A DNA stretch of 64,000 nucleotides from an uncultured Collinsella sp. (GCA_958403385.1 CATXXC010000012.1:25448-89447), one strand, 5' to 3'; shown: positions 8,706 to 17,328, counted from the first letter of the stretch. Notes: a model not told the origin generated them from the sequence alone. Made by a program: numbers and translations.

Positions 8706-10061
8706 GTGCCAAAAAAGACTGAGAGCACGGGTACTGGGCTGGAATCCTACGTAGCAAAGCTCATGGGCAACGGCTCAAACAGGACTTCGATAACCGAGGA
8801 CGAGATTCAGGTCGCCCTGAAGGATATCGATGTTTCTGACGAGCAGCTCACCGCGGTGTATTCCGCGCTGCGCAACAGCGGCATCCAGATTATCTCCGCG
8901 AGCGGTAACGACGACGCCCCCATGGACGTCGACGATGACGATAACGATACCGATACCGATACCGACGATTTCGATGACGACGACGAGCACGATTCCGGCT
9001 CTCTCGACGATCACGAGCTCAAGATGGCCCGTCAGGCCGATGCCGAGATGGGTTCTTCCAAGAGCAAGAAGAAGCGCACCGTGCGCACGTCCCGTTCACG
9101 CTCCCGCGTGCGTGGCATCGATGCCTCCACGGTGATGCTGACCGGCGATCCGGTTCGTATGTACCTCAAAGAGATCGGCAAGGTCGACCTGCTGACCGCC
9201 TCCGAAGAGGTCGATCTGGCCATGAAGATCGAGGCCGGTCTTGAGGCCACCGAGAAGCTCGAGGCCGCCGATGCCGGTGAGCTCGAGCTCACGCGTGCCG
9301 AGATGCGTCGTCTTACGCGCATTGAGAACGTGGGCCTTGAAGCCAAGCAGGCGCTCATCAGCGCAAACCTTCGTCTGGTCGTCTCCATCGCCAAGCGCTA
9401 TGTCGGTCGCGGCATGCTGTTCCTGGACCTGATCCAGGAGGGCAACCTCGGTCTGATCCGCGCCGTCGAGAAGTTCGACTACCAGAAGGGCTTTAAGTTC
9501 TCTACGTACGCCACGTGGTGGATCCGTCAGGCCATCACGCGCGCTATCGCCGACCAGGCCCGTACCATCCGTATTCCCGTGCACATGGTCGAGACCATCA
9601 ACAAACTCGTCCGCGTGCAGCGCCAGCTCCTTCAGGACCTTGGTCGCGACCCGACCCCCGAGGAGATCGGTGCCGAGATGGACATGAGCGCCGACCGCGT
9701 CCGCGAGATCCAGAAGATCTCGCAGGAGCCCGTGTCGCTCGAGACCCCCATCGGCGAGGAAGAGGATTCCCAGCTGGGCGACTTCATCGAGGACTCCCAG
9801 GCTATCGTTCCGCCCGATGCGGCCAGCTTCTCTATGCTGCAGGAGCAGCTCACCCAGGTGCTCGATTCGCTTGCCGATCGTGAGCGCAAGGTTATCGAAC
9901 TGCGCTTTGGCCTTGTCGACGGACATCCCCGCACGCTCGAGGAAGTCGGTCGTGAGTTTGGCGTCACGCGCGAGCGTATCCGCCAGATCGAGTCCAAGAC
10001 CTTGGCCAAGCTCCGCCACCCGAGCCGCAGCAGCAAGCTCAAAGACTATATCGAAAGCTAG
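8706..10061 (+). CDS. rpoD: Primary RNA polymerase sigma factor RpoD (SigA)
   Basis: This is the housekeeping sigma-70 factor. I chose the GTG at 8706 because GAAGGGAG lies just before it; an in-frame ATG at 8691 overlaps that ribosome-binding site. The N-terminal part is highly acidic (run of Asp, including DTDTDTDD) and then basic (KSKKKRTVRTSRSRSRVRG). Region 1.2 follows (MYLKEIGKVDLLTASEE), then region 2 (NLRLVVSIAKRYVGRG, DLIQEGNLGLIRAVEKFDY, STYATWWIRQAI), region 3, and region 4 (RERIRQIESKTLAKLRHP). Regions 2-4 are canonical. The product is 451 residues. Confidence 0.96.
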   Translation: MPKKTESTGTGLESYVAKLMGNGSNRTSITEDEIQVALKDIDVSDEQLTAVYSALRNSGIQIISASGNDDAPMDVDDDDNDTDTDTDDFDDDDEHDSGSLDDHELKMARQADAEMGSSKSKKKRTVRTSRSRSRVRGIDASTVMLTGDPVRMYLKEIGKVDLLTASEEVDLAMKIEAGLEATEKLEAADAGELELTRAEMRRLTRIENVGLEAKQALISANLRLVVSIAKRYVGRGMLFLDLIQEGNLGLIRAVEKFDYQKGFKFSTYATWWIRQAITRAIADQARTIRIPVHMVETINKLVRVQRQLLQDLGRDPTPEEIGAEMDMSADRVREIQKISQEPVSLETPIGEEEDSQLGDFIEDSQAIVPPDAASFSMLQEQLTQVLDSLADRERKVIELRFGLVDGHPRTLEEVGREFGVTRERIRQIESKTLAKLRHPSRSSKLKDYIES

Positions 10062-10072
10062 TCAAGCAAGAA

Positions 10073-10106
10073 GCGCCCTCAAGCACATCCGCTTGGGGGC
10101 GCTTTC
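10073..10106 (+). terminator. rpoD terminator
   Basis: GCGCCCTCAAGC (10073-10084) pairs with GCTTGGGGGCGC (10091-10102) and is followed by TTTCAT, 11 bases after the rpoD stop. Confidence 0.8.
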
Positions 10107-10111
10107 ATGTG

Positions 10112-10135
10112 GTCATTGGGGACGTCCCCAATGAC
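10112..10135. repeat. Perfect 24-bp palindrome, GGGGACGTCCCC core (copy 1)
   Basis: Half-site GTCATTGGGGAC is followed directly by its inverse. A near copy lies at 30399-30428; the shared stretch is GACGTCCCCAATG plus CTAG. It lies outside the rpoD terminator and before the tRNA promoter. Confidence 0.8.
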
Positions 10136-10163
10136 TAGGTCGGAAAAAATCTCAAAAAAGTTC

Positions 10164-10191
10164 TTGCCCTAAGCTGATTCGTCCGTATAAT
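10164..10191 (+). promoter_or_regulatory. Promoter of the tRNA-Asn pair
   Basis: TTGCCC (10164-10169) and TATAAT (10186-10191) are 16 bases apart, placing the transcription start near 10198, about 24 bases before the first tRNA. Confidence 0.75.
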
Positions 10192-10221
10192 AAACTTCGT
10201 TGCTTGAGAGCATGCACCTAT

Positions 10222-10296
10222 TCCTCGGTAGCTCAATGGTAGAGCACGCGGCTGTTAACCGCGCTGTTGTAGGTTCGAGTCCTACCCGGGGAGCCA
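10222..10296 (+). tRNA. tRNA-Asn (GTT), copy 1
   Basis: A 75-base gene including an encoded CCA end. The acceptor stem TCCTCGG pairs with CCGGGGA, and the D-loop (AGCTCAATGGTAGAGC) is standard. The anticodon loop CTGTTAA gives GTT, and the T-loop is GGTTCGAGTCC. The discriminator base is G. It is identical to the second copy. Confidence 0.97.
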
Positions 10297-10330
10297 GAAT
10301 TTCTCAGCCCATTCCGCTGGGCTTTTAAAT

Positions 10331-10405
10331 TCCTCGGTAGCTCAATGGTAGAGCACGCGGCTGTTAACCGCGCTGTTGTAGGTTCGAGTCCTACCCGGGG
10401 AGCCA
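10331..10405 (+). tRNA. tRNA-Asn (GTT), copy 2
   Basis: An exact duplicate of the first tRNA, 34 bases downstream, again with encoded CCA. The spacer contains a small hairpin (AGCCCA 10306-10311 with TGGGCT 10318-10323), so the two are probably made as one transcript and processed. Confidence 0.97.
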
Positions 10406-10410
10406 GGTTG

Positions 10411-10441
10411 TAAAACCCGTCGCTTATGCGGCGGGTTTTTT
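10411..10441 (+). terminator. Terminator after the tRNA-Asn pair
   Basis: AAAACCCGTCGC pairs with GCGGCGGGTTTT around a short loop and runs into six T residues. Confidence 0.85.
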
Positions 10442-10599
10442 CATGCCGCGACCACTTGACTCGAACGTTGCCATATCAACATTTCGTGTCGAGGATGTAA
10501 TCCCGCGACCCACCACCTCAACATGGCGCGGTCGTTGTAGAATATTGCAATGATTGCTCCCACGACATGGTGCCGCGAGCACCAGATAAGGAGATTCTT

Positions 10600-10956
10600 G
10601 TGTCTGAGACCATTAACGGCAGCCTGAGCGTCTCGAACGACGTTATTGCCGATATTGCCGGTTATGCCGCGATGACGTGCTATGGCGTCGTCGGTATGGC
10701 TGAGCAGCTCCAAGGCGCCGAGAGCGTGCGCCTGCTTGCCGGTCAGCGCCTCCGCAAGGGCGTGCTTGTCTCCGCCGACGAGAACGGCCTTACGGTCGAT
10801 CTTCACGTCGTGCTCGAGAACGGCGTCAACATGAAGTCCGTCTGCCACAATCTTTCGAGCTCCGTTGCCTTCACCCTGCAGGAGATCGCCCAGATCGATC
10901 CCGCCAGCCTTAAGATCGGCATCCATATCGACGCGCTCAAGAGCCGTCTGAACTAG
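10600..10956 (+). CDS. Asp23/Gls24 family protein (YloU-like)
   Basis: A 118-residue Asp23/Gls24-family protein. Its place directly before fakA matches B. subtilis yloU. The GTG at 10600 is preferred because AAGGAG lies 7 bases upstream; an in-frame ATG at 10567 has no such site. The sequence starts SETINGSLSVSNDVIADIAGYAAM and has the typical GVVGMAEQ segment and a C-terminal helix. Family members sit at the membrane or link to envelope and lipid homeostasis; the molecular role is not settled. A hairpin TGGTGC-CGCGA-GCACCA (10568-10584) lies just ahead of the ribosome-binding site. A second paralogue is at 56117. Confidence 0.88.
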   Translation: MSETINGSLSVSNDVIADIAGYAAMTCYGVVGMAEQLQGAESVRLLAGQRLRKGVLVSADENGLTVDLHVVLENGVNMKSVCHNLSSSVAFTLQEIAQIDPASLKIGIHIDALKSRLN

Positions 10957-10983
10957 CATCCGAAAACGGAGATTCAAATACCC

Positions 10984-12645
10984 ATGATTGCAAAGACCAT
11001 TCGCACCTGTTTTCCGATCGCTGCGGCTGCCGTTTCCGACAAGGCCGAGGAGATCAACAAGCTCAACGTCTTCCCCGTACCCGATGGCGATACCGGCACC
11101 AACATGTCGCTCACGCTCGCCTCGGTGACCAAGGAGCTCTCTGCCCTTCCCGCCGATGCCGATATGGAGGCCATCGCCGGTGCCATCACCCACGGCTCTC
11201 TCATGGGCGCTCGCGGTAACTCCGGCGTTATTACCTCGCAGATTCTTCGCGGCGTGGCCGAGGGTCTTGTCTCTGCCGACGAGCCTATTACGTCCGCCAA
11301 CATTGCCTTCGCCTTCCGTCGCGCCGTCAAGGTTGCCTTCCAGGCTGTCCGCAAGCCCATCGAGGGCACGATCCTCACGGTCCTGCGCGATGTCTCGACC
11401 AAGGCCGATGAGTGCGAGAAGAAGAAGTTCTCGGCCGAGGATGCGCTCGATGCTATCGTCGTCGAGGCGTACCAGTCCGTTGCTCGCACGCCCGACCTGC
11501 TGCCCGTTCTGAAGGAGAACGGCGTGGTCGACTCCGGCGCCTTTGGCTTTGCCATCTTCCTGGAGAACTTTGTTGCCGCCGCGCTTGGCCGCAGCACCGT
11601 TGTCGAGGATTTCTCCGCCACGTTTGATTCCGCTGGCTCTGCCCGCGATGCGGCCCTTGGTCGCGTTGAGATCGAGGCTAACGACGACTGGGAGGGCTCG
11701 GAGTTCCGCTACTGCAACGAGTTCCTCTTTAAGGCCGACGCCCCGTTTGACGAGGACGAGTGCCTTAAGTTCCTAGGCTCCATGGGCGACTGTGAGCTGC
11801 TCGTGGGCGCCTATCCCGACTACAAGATCCATGTGCACTCCAACACCCCCAACCTGGTGCTCGAGCACATGCTGCAGCTCGGTCAGATCTATGAGGTCTT
11901 TATCCACAACATGGAGATGGAGGCCCACGACCGTACCGCCAAGATCCACGAGGATCAGGAAAAGGCCGCCGAGCCCGCCAAGGCGCTGGGCTTTGTCGCC
12001 GTTGCCGCCGGTTCCGGCGAGGCCGACATCCTCAAGTCCCTCGGCGTCGACGTGATCGTGTCCGGTGGCCAGACTATGAATCCCTCGACCGCCGACCTGC
12101 TGGGCGCGGTGGACCAGGTCAACGCGACCTCGGTCATCATCTTGCCCAACAACGGCAACATCCGCATGGCCGCTGAGGCTGCTGCCTCAGCCTGCACCGA
12201 CAAGAAGGTCGCCGTCGTTCCCACCAAGACCGTCCCGCAGGCCTTCTCCGCGCTGTTCGCGGTCCTGCCCGATTCCGAGCTCGAGGATGCCGTCGCCGCC
12301 ATGGTCGACGCCATCAGCGAGGTCCGCGATGGCGAGGTCACCCGCGCCGTGCGCGACTCCAGTGCCTCTGACGGTTCTCCGATTCACTCCGGTGACGTCA
12401 TGGGTATCATCGCCGGCTCCATCGACGTGGTCGGCTCCGACGTGAAGCAGGTCACGCTCGACTGCATCAACCGCATGCAGGAGGAAGAGGAGGGCGACGC
12501 GCTGACGATTCTGGCCGGCGAGGAGCTGTCCGATGAGGCCTTCCAGGAGATCGTCGACGCTATCGAGGAGGCTCAGCCCGATCTGGAGATTGACGCCCAT
12601 CGTGGCGAGCAGCCGCTCTATCCCGTGATCTTCTCGATCGAGTAG
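10984..12645 (+). CDS. fakA: Fatty acid kinase catalytic subunit (DAK2-domain, FakA/YloV-type)
   Basis: FakA phosphorylates fatty acids presented by a FakB (DegV-family) carrier, feeding them to PlsX/PlsY for phospholipid synthesis. The 553-residue protein has the DhaL-type kinase domain (NVFPVPDGDTGTNMSLTL with Mg-binding aspartates, HGSLMGARGNSGVITSQILRG described here by its ends, and VDSGAFGF) and a C-terminal DegV-like half ending HRGEQPLYPVIFSIE. It follows an Asp23 gene, as in B. subtilis yloU-yloV. plsX lies downstream in the same region, which supports a lipid-recycling role. No fakB is in the window. Confidence 0.9.
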   Translation: MIAKTIRTCFPIAAAAVSDKAEEINKLNVFPVPDGDTGTNMSLTLASVTKELSALPADADMEAIAGAITHGSLMGARGNSGVITSQILRGVAEGLVSADEPITSANIAFAFRRAVKVAFQAVRKPIEGTILTVLRDVSTKADECEKKKFSAEDALDAIVVEAYQSVARTPDLLPVLKENGVVDSGAFGFAIFLENFVAAALGRSTVVEDFSATFDSAGSARDAALGRVEIEANDDWEGSEFRYCNEFLFKADAPFDEDECLKFLGSMGDCELLVGAYPDYKIHVHSNTPNLVLEHMLQLGQIYEVFIHNMEMEAHDRTAKIHEDQEKAAEPAKALGFVAVAAGSGEADILKSLGVDVIVSGGQTMNPSTADLLGAVDQVNATSVIILPNNGNIRMAAEAAASACTDKKVAVVPTKTVPQAFSALFAVLPDSELEDAVAAMVDAISEVRDGEVTRAVRDSSASDGSPIHSGDVMGIIAGSIDVVGSDVKQVTLDCINRMQEEEEGDALTILAGEELSDEAFQEIVDAIEEAQPDLEIDAHRGEQPLYPVIFSIE

Positions 12646-12655
12646 GCAACTGCCC

Positions 12656-14833
12656 ATGTCCGAGCTGTGCTCCGTGCCGCGCGTCTCGGAGCGCTTTGCC
12701 CAGAGCAATGCGCTCGACGAGGATATCGCGCGACTCAAATATGTTTCGGGTAAACGTGAGGAGGCCCTTCGCCGTCTGGGAATTCGGACGGTGGGGGACC
12801 TCCTTCTCCATATCCCTCATCGATACCTCGACTTTACCCGTTCGTGGTCCATCGAGATGGCGCCCATCGGTACCGTGTGCACCATCATCGCCACGGTCGA
12901 CCGCATCGTCCAAAAGCAGCCGCGTCCGCGCATGCAGGTGACCGAGGTATCGCTGGTGGACGAGACGGGCGTGTTGCAGGTCGCCTTTTTCCGCCAGCCC
13001 TGGATTGCCCAGCAGCTTAAGCAGGGCGACCGCCTGGCCGTGATGGGCAAGGTCGAGTTTGCCTACGGCTTTAAGCAGATGGCCTCGCCCCACTTTGAAA
13101 AGCTCGAGGACGGGCGCGCCGCAGGTACCATTCTGCCGGTCCATTACGTGAGCGATGGCGTGAGCCAGGCGTGGATGCGCCGCATCGTAAGCGGCGCGCT
13201 CGAGGTCGTCGGCAATCCGTTCGATCCGATTCCCGCGCCGCTGCGCGCAAAGCGGAAGCTCATGAGCAATGCCCGCGCGTTGCGTTCGATCCACTTTCCC
13301 TCGAGCATGGCTGAGCGCGACATCGCACGCCGGCGTCTTGCCTACGAGGAGTGCCTCTACCTGCAGCTGGCGCTGCGTCTGCGCAACGACGGCGGCCTGG
13401 TCGATGTGGTGCCCTATGCCCACACCGCGGGCGAGCATCTGGGCGCGCTTAAACAGGCCCTTCCGTTTTCGCTGAGCGACGAGCAGGAGGCCGCATTCCA
13501 AGACATCCTGCATGACATGTGCGATGGCGGGCGCGTGATGAACCGTCTGCTGCTGGGCGATGTCGGTACCGGTAAGACCGCCGTTGCCGCCTGCGCGCTG
13601 GCTGTGGCTGCCGATAGCGGCACGCAGGCCTGTGTTATGGCGCCCACGGGCGTGCTGGCGCGCCAATATGCCGATAAGACCGGCCCTCTGCTCTCTCAGG
13701 CCGGCATGTCCTGGGCGCTTCTGACGGGTGCCACGCCGGCCGTAGAGCGCGAGCGCATTCATGCCCAGCTGGAATCGGGCGAGCTCGACGTGCTCTTTGG
13801 CACCCACGCGGTGCTTTCAGATAACGTTGCGTTCAAGCATCTGTCGCTCGTGGTCATCGATGAACAGCACCGGTTTGGTGTGGGCCAACGTAACGCCCTG
13901 CGCGCCAAGGGCCCGGGTGCCGATCTGCTCGTTATGACGGCGACGCCCATCCCGCGTACGCTGGCGCTTTCGGTCTACGGCGATCTGGACACGAGCATCA
14001 TCCGCCATCGGCCCGTTCCTGGCGCTGGCGTGACGACACGCGTGCTCACCGAGTCGAGCCGCGACCTCGCCTATGGCGCCATCCGCGAGGCGCATGCAAA
14101 GGGCCAGCAGGCTTACGTGATTTGCCCACTTGTGGAGCCGAGTGATTCAGCCGATGAGCTGGAGGACGTGCCCGGTATCGCCCGCGACGACGAGGGCCGC
14201 GTGACGGTCCCCGTGCCGCTGCACGATACGGCGACCGAGCTCGATCGCCTGCGTCTGGCGTTGCCGGGTCTTGCCGTCGAGCGCCTTCACGGTCGCATGC
14301 CAGCGGGGGAGAAGGACCGCGTGATCGATGCCTTCAAGCGTGGCGAGATCGACGTGCTCGTCTCGACTACGGTGGTCGAGGTGGGCGTTGACGTGCCCAA
14401 TGCCACCGTCATGGTCATCGAAAACGGCGAGCGCTTTGGTTTGGCTGCCCTGCACCAGCTGCGAGGCCGCGTGGGCCGTGGCGGCGTGTCGGGCACGTGC
14501 CTGGTCATGACGCACTCCAAGGGCAACGGCGGCGCATCGGCGGCGCAAGATCGTCTGCAATCGCTCGAAAAAACCTCGGATGGCTTTACGCTCGCCCAGA
14601 TGGACCTGCGTCTGCGCCACGAGGGCGAAATCCTGGGGTACCGTCAGCATGGCGGTGTGACCCTGCGCTTTGTCGACCTGGATGCCGACGAGGAGCTGAT
14701 CGAGTGGGCCCATTTGGACGCGGTCGAGCTCTTGCGGTATGCTTGCAACCTTGACTCTGTGGCGACGCGCCCTCTGCGCGATGCGGTCGCCATGCGATAT
14801 CGACACATATTTAAGGAGGTCAGCGGAGGATGA
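12656..14833 (+). CDS. recG: ATP-dependent DNA helicase RecG
   Basis: RecG remodels stalled forks and branched DNA. The 725-residue protein has an N-terminal wedge/OB domain (VEFAYGFKQMASPHFE), Walker A GDVGTGKTAVAA and the DEQH box in VVIDEQHRFGVGQRN. Later come TATPIPRTLALSVYGDLD, VVEVGVDVPNATVMVIENGERFG and QLRGRVGRGG. The start ATG lies 10 bases after fakA and the end overlaps rsmD by 4 bases. Order fakA-recG is conserved with Firmicutes; the fapR gene found there is absent here. Confidence 0.96.
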   Translation: MSELCSVPRVSERFAQSNALDEDIARLKYVSGKREEALRRLGIRTVGDLLLHIPHRYLDFTRSWSIEMAPIGTVCTIIATVDRIVQKQPRPRMQVTEVSLVDETGVLQVAFFRQPWIAQQLKQGDRLAVMGKVEFAYGFKQMASPHFEKLEDGRAAGTILPVHYVSDGVSQAWMRRIVSGALEVVGNPFDPIPAPLRAKRKLMSNARALRSIHFPSSMAERDIARRRLAYEECLYLQLALRLRNDGGLVDVVPYAHTAGEHLGALKQALPFSLSDEQEAAFQDILHDMCDGGRVMNRLLLGDVGTGKTAVAACALAVAADSGTQACVMAPTGVLARQYADKTGPLLSQAGMSWALLTGATPAVERERIHAQLESGELDVLFGTHAVLSDNVAFKHLSLVVIDEQHRFGVGQRNALRAKGPGADLLVMTATPIPRTLALSVYGDLDTSIIRHRPVPGAGVTTRVLTESSRDLAYGAIREAHAKGQQAYVICPLVEPSDSADELEDVPGIARDDEGRVTVPVPLHDTATELDRLRLALPGLAVERLHGRMPAGEKDRVIDAFKRGEIDVLVSTTVVEVGVDVPNATVMVIENGERFGLAALHQLRGRVGRGGVSGTCLVMTHSKGNGGASAAQDRLQSLEKTSDGFTLAQMDLRLRHEGEILGYRQHGGVTLRFVDLDADEELIEWAHLDAVELLRYACNLDSVATRPLRDAVAMRYRHIFKEVSGG

Positions 14834-15474
14834 GAATCATCGGCGGCGAATGGCGCGGTCGTAAGATCGAGGAGCCCCGTGGTCGCGATGTCACCCGCCC
14901 CACGACCGATCGCGTGCGCGAGGCATGCGCATCTATGGTCATGTCGGCATTCGACTTCGATCTGGACGAGGTCCGTGTGCTGGACGCCTTTGGCGGCTCC
15001 GGTGCCTTAGGGTTAGAGATGCTCTCTCGTGGGGCCCGCTCGCTCACGACGTTTGAGATCGATCGCAACGCCGCGCGGCTCATTACCAAGAATATCGAGT
15101 CGCTCTGCCGTGACCGTGCGCGTTGGCGCGTGGTCACGGGCGACATGCTGGTGAGTGCCTCGCGCGGTCGTGTACCAGGCGGCCCCTTTGATCTGGTCCT
15201 GCTCGACCCGCCCTATGCTTTTGGTGCCGAGCCGGTCGAGGAGCTGCTGCAGGACCTGGCTCAGCAGGGTATGCTTGCGTCTGGCGCTTACGCCCTGTTT
15301 GAGCATGCCGCCGCCGATGCGGGCGCGCATCCGGCAGGCTTTGAGACTGTACGTGAGAAGCGCTACGGCATTACCTCGGTCGACCTGCTCCGTTGGGTCG
15401 GCGATAGCAAGGACGGCGGCACTGATGCTAACGAAAATGACGAGGCAGTATCCCCGGAGGACGCCCATGAGTGA
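14830..15474 (+). CDS. rsmD: 16S rRNA (guanine-966 N2) methyltransferase RsmD
   Basis: RsmD methylates G966 of 16S rRNA using S-adenosylmethionine. The 214-residue product shows MRIIGGEWRGRKIEEP, RPTTDRVREA, the SAM motif VLDAFGGSGALGLEMLSRGA and the catalytic LLDPPYAFG. A short charged tail of about 20 residues runs past the normal end. An AAGGAGG site lies inside the end of recG. Its stop overlaps the coaD start by 8 bases. Confidence 0.94.
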   Translation: MRIIGGEWRGRKIEEPRGRDVTRPTTDRVREACASMVMSAFDFDLDEVRVLDAFGGSGALGLEMLSRGARSLTTFEIDRNAARLITKNIESLCRDRARWRVVTGDMLVSASRGRVPGGPFDLVLLDPPYAFGAEPVEELLQDLAQQGMLASGAYALFEHAAADAGAHPAGFETVREKRYGITSVDLLRWVGDSKDGGTDANENDEAVSPEDAHE

Positions 15475-15964
15475 CACTATTAATCGCGTGATCGTCCCGG
15501 GCACCTTCGATCCCATCACGTTTGGCCATATCGATGTGATCCGCCGCGCCCGCCGCATCTTTCCCAGCGTGATCGTCGCCGTGGCCGAGTCGCAGGGTAA
15601 AAACGGTGTGGGCACCACGTTTATGCTCGATGAGCGCGTGGCGCTGGCCCGCGAGGCGCTCGGTGATATCGACGGCGTCGAGGTCCTGCCCTTTACCGGC
15701 CTCTTGGTCGACTTCGCTCGTGAGCAGGGGGCGGGGGCCGTGGTCAAGGGTCTGCGCGCCATGACCGACTTTGAGTATGAGCTGCAGCAGGCCGACCTTA
15801 ACTATCGCCTGGATAGCGAGCTGGAGTCCATCTTTGTCATGAGTGCGCCGCAGTACGGCTATATCTCGAGCTCGGTCGTTCGCCAGATCGCCTCGCTCGG
15901 CAGTGACGTATCGACGTTTGTCCCGTCCAACGTGGTCGAAGCGCTCAAACATCGCTTTTCGTGA
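15467..15964 (+). CDS. coaD: Phosphopantetheine adenylyltransferase
   Basis: CoaD makes dephospho-CoA from 4'-phosphopantetheine and ATP. The ATG at 15467 gives 165 residues, the usual size. It begins MSDTINRVIVPGTFDPITFGH, carrying the T/HxGH nucleotidyltransferase motif. VVKGLRAMTDFEYELQ and the ISSSVVRQIASLG signature follow. A GGAGG site lies 8 bases ahead. rsmD-coaD is a very common pair. Confidence 0.95.
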   Translation: MSDTINRVIVPGTFDPITFGHIDVIRRARRIFPSVIVAVAESQGKNGVGTTFMLDERVALAREALGDIDGVEVLPFTGLLVDFAREQGAGAVVKGLRAMTDFEYELQQADLNYRLDSELESIFVMSAPQYGYISSSVVRQIASLGSDVSTFVPSNVVEALKHRFS

Positions 15965-15989
15965 CGTTTCTTATTGCCTGGTGGCATGT

Positions 15990-15997
15990 GGTAAACT
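15990..15997 (+). promoter_or_regulatory. Putative extended -10 promoter for the divIVA-like/yceD genes
   Basis: TGTGGTAAACT has an extended -10 form (TGN before TAAACT) 36 bases ahead of the next start. No clear -35 is seen at proper spacing. Confidence 0.45.
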
Positions 15998-16032
15998 AGC
16001 ACGATGATATGTTACCTATGAAAGGAGACCGG

Positions 16033-16530
16033 ATGCCGGGCGAGAATTTTCCTGGCGATAGGATCGTCAGCTTGGTCGATGAGCTCGAAGGGCTGATCGA
16101 GGAAGCCAAGCCGCCTTTCGGCAAGAACGCTCAGTTCAAGGTCATCGACGCCGACGTGTTCTTCAACATCCTCGACGAGATCCGCATGAGCTATCCCGAG
16201 GAGTGGCAGAAGTCCCGCCGTATCCTTAAGGAGCGCGAGGAGCTTATGGCTTCCGCCGCCGCTCAGGCCGATTCCATCATCGCCGACGCTCAGCAGCAGG
16301 CCCTCACCATTGCCGGTGAGCAGGAGATCGTCCGCCTTGCGCAGCAGCAGGCCGACGACATCCGCGATCGTGCCCAGCAGTACGAGCGTGAGACGCGTTA
16401 TGCTGCCGAGGACTACGCAGAGCAGGTCTTTACGCACCTGGAGGAGAACCTCAAGAGCCTGACCGGCACCGTTACCCGTTGCCGTCAGCAGCTCAACGAG
16501 GGTGCCGCCCAGCAGAATGGTCAGTGGTAA
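16033..16530 (+). CDS. Coiled-coil protein, DivIVA/ATP-synthase-b-like
   Basis: A 165-residue, mostly alpha-helical protein. The ATG at 16033 is preferred for its AAAGGAG five bases upstream. The N-terminus (IVSLVDELEGLIEEAKPPFG, then VIDADVFFNILDEIRMSYPEEW) resembles the DivIVA-like proteins found before yceD-rpmF in actinobacteria. Residues about 65-150 form a long Ala/Gln/Glu-rich coiled coil. No signal peptide or membrane segment is seen. Cell-pole or division association is inferred from family likeness only. Its stop overlaps the next start (TAATG). Confidence 0.7.
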   Translation: MPGENFPGDRIVSLVDELEGLIEEAKPPFGKNAQFKVIDADVFFNILDEIRMSYPEEWQKSRRILKEREELMASAAAQADSIIADAQQQALTIAGEQEIVRLAQQQADDIRDRAQQYERETRYAAEDYAEQVFTHLEENLKSLTGTVTRCRQQLNEGAAQQNGQW

Positions 16531-17084
16531 TGGCTGAGTTCCCGAGCGTTACCGTCGATCTTTCCGAGCAGCTCGAGTTTCCTGGAGATTCGTATCCGCT
16601 GACCGGTAAGGTCGATGTCGCCACCTACACGGTGGGCGAGAAGGAGTACCAGCTTCAGGACGGCATTGACTACGACGTTGTCTTTACCAATGCCGGTACC
16701 GGTGTCTTGCTCACGGGCATGGTCCGCGCGCACGCCACCGGCGAGTGCGACCGTTGCCTGGAGCCCGCCTCGTTTGATATCGCTGGCGAGATCGAGGAGT
16801 TCTACCTCTTTGAGGAGCCCGAGGATCCCGAGGCCTACGAGGATGGCTACGAGCTCCTGGGTGAGGACCGCATCGTCGATCTGGGCGAGCCCATCAATGA
16901 CGCGGTCGTTATGGACACGCCGTTTGTGGTGCTTTGCAAGCCCGATTGTCGCGGCCTGTGCCCCACTTGCGGTTGCAATCTCAACGTCGAGCAATGCGAT
17001 TGCGCCGCCCAGGCAGAGGCGGAATGGGCCGCTGCCACGGAAAATCCATTTGCAGCATTGAAGAATCTCAAGCTTGATGAGTAA
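16530..17084 (+). CDS. yceD: YceD/DUF177 family protein (large-subunit rRNA accumulation)
   Basis: DUF177 proteins are needed for normal 23S rRNA accumulation in plants and bacteria and are usually next to rpmF. The 184-residue protein starts at the ATG overlapping the upstream stop. It has the conserved GECDRCLEPASFDI knuckle and a second cysteine cluster near the end (CKPDCRGLCPTCGCNL then CDC), both probably metal binding. rpmF follows after 64 bases that include a likely promoter. Confidence 0.85.
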   Translation: MAEFPSVTVDLSEQLEFPGDSYPLTGKVDVATYTVGEKEYQLQDGIDYDVVFTNAGTGVLLTGMVRAHATGECDRCLEPASFDIAGEIEEFYLFEEPEDPEAYEDGYELLGEDRIVDLGEPINDAVVMDTPFVVLCKPDCRGLCPTCGCNLNVEQCDCAAQAEAEWAAATENPFAALKNLKLDE

Positions 17085-17090
17085 AACTGT

Positions 17091-17098
17091 GGTAGTAT
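17091..17098 (+). promoter_or_regulatory. Putative -10 element ahead of rpmF
   Basis: TGTGGTAGTAT matches an extended -10 (TGN-TAGTAT), 51 bases before the rpmF ATG. The -35 is unclear. Confidence 0.4.
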
Positions 17099-17148
17099 CG
17101 CTACTTGCGCGTAATCGCCACACTGGATAGTTCATAAGGAAGGTCACT

Positions 17149-17328
17149 ATGCCCGTACCTAAACAAAAGCAGGGTCGTATCCGCACTCACACCCGTCGTT
17201 CCGCCAACATGAAGATCTCGGCTGCGGCTCAGTCCACGTGCCCCCGTTGCGGCGCTGTTAAGCTTCCGCACCACGTGTGCCCCAGCTGCGGTTTCTACAA
17301 GGACCGCGAGGTTATCGTTACCGAGTAA
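17149..17328 (+). CDS. rpmF: 50S ribosomal protein L32
   Basis: A 59-residue ribosomal protein starting MPVPKQKQGRIRTHTRRSAN. It carries two CxxC pairs (CPRCG and CPSCG), the zinc-binding form of L32. An AAGGAAGG site lies a few bases upstream. It lies between yceD and plsX, the conserved order. Confidence 0.96.
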   Translation: MPVPKQKQGRIRTHTRRSANMKISAAAQSTCPRCGAVKLPHHVCPSCGFYKDREVIVTE

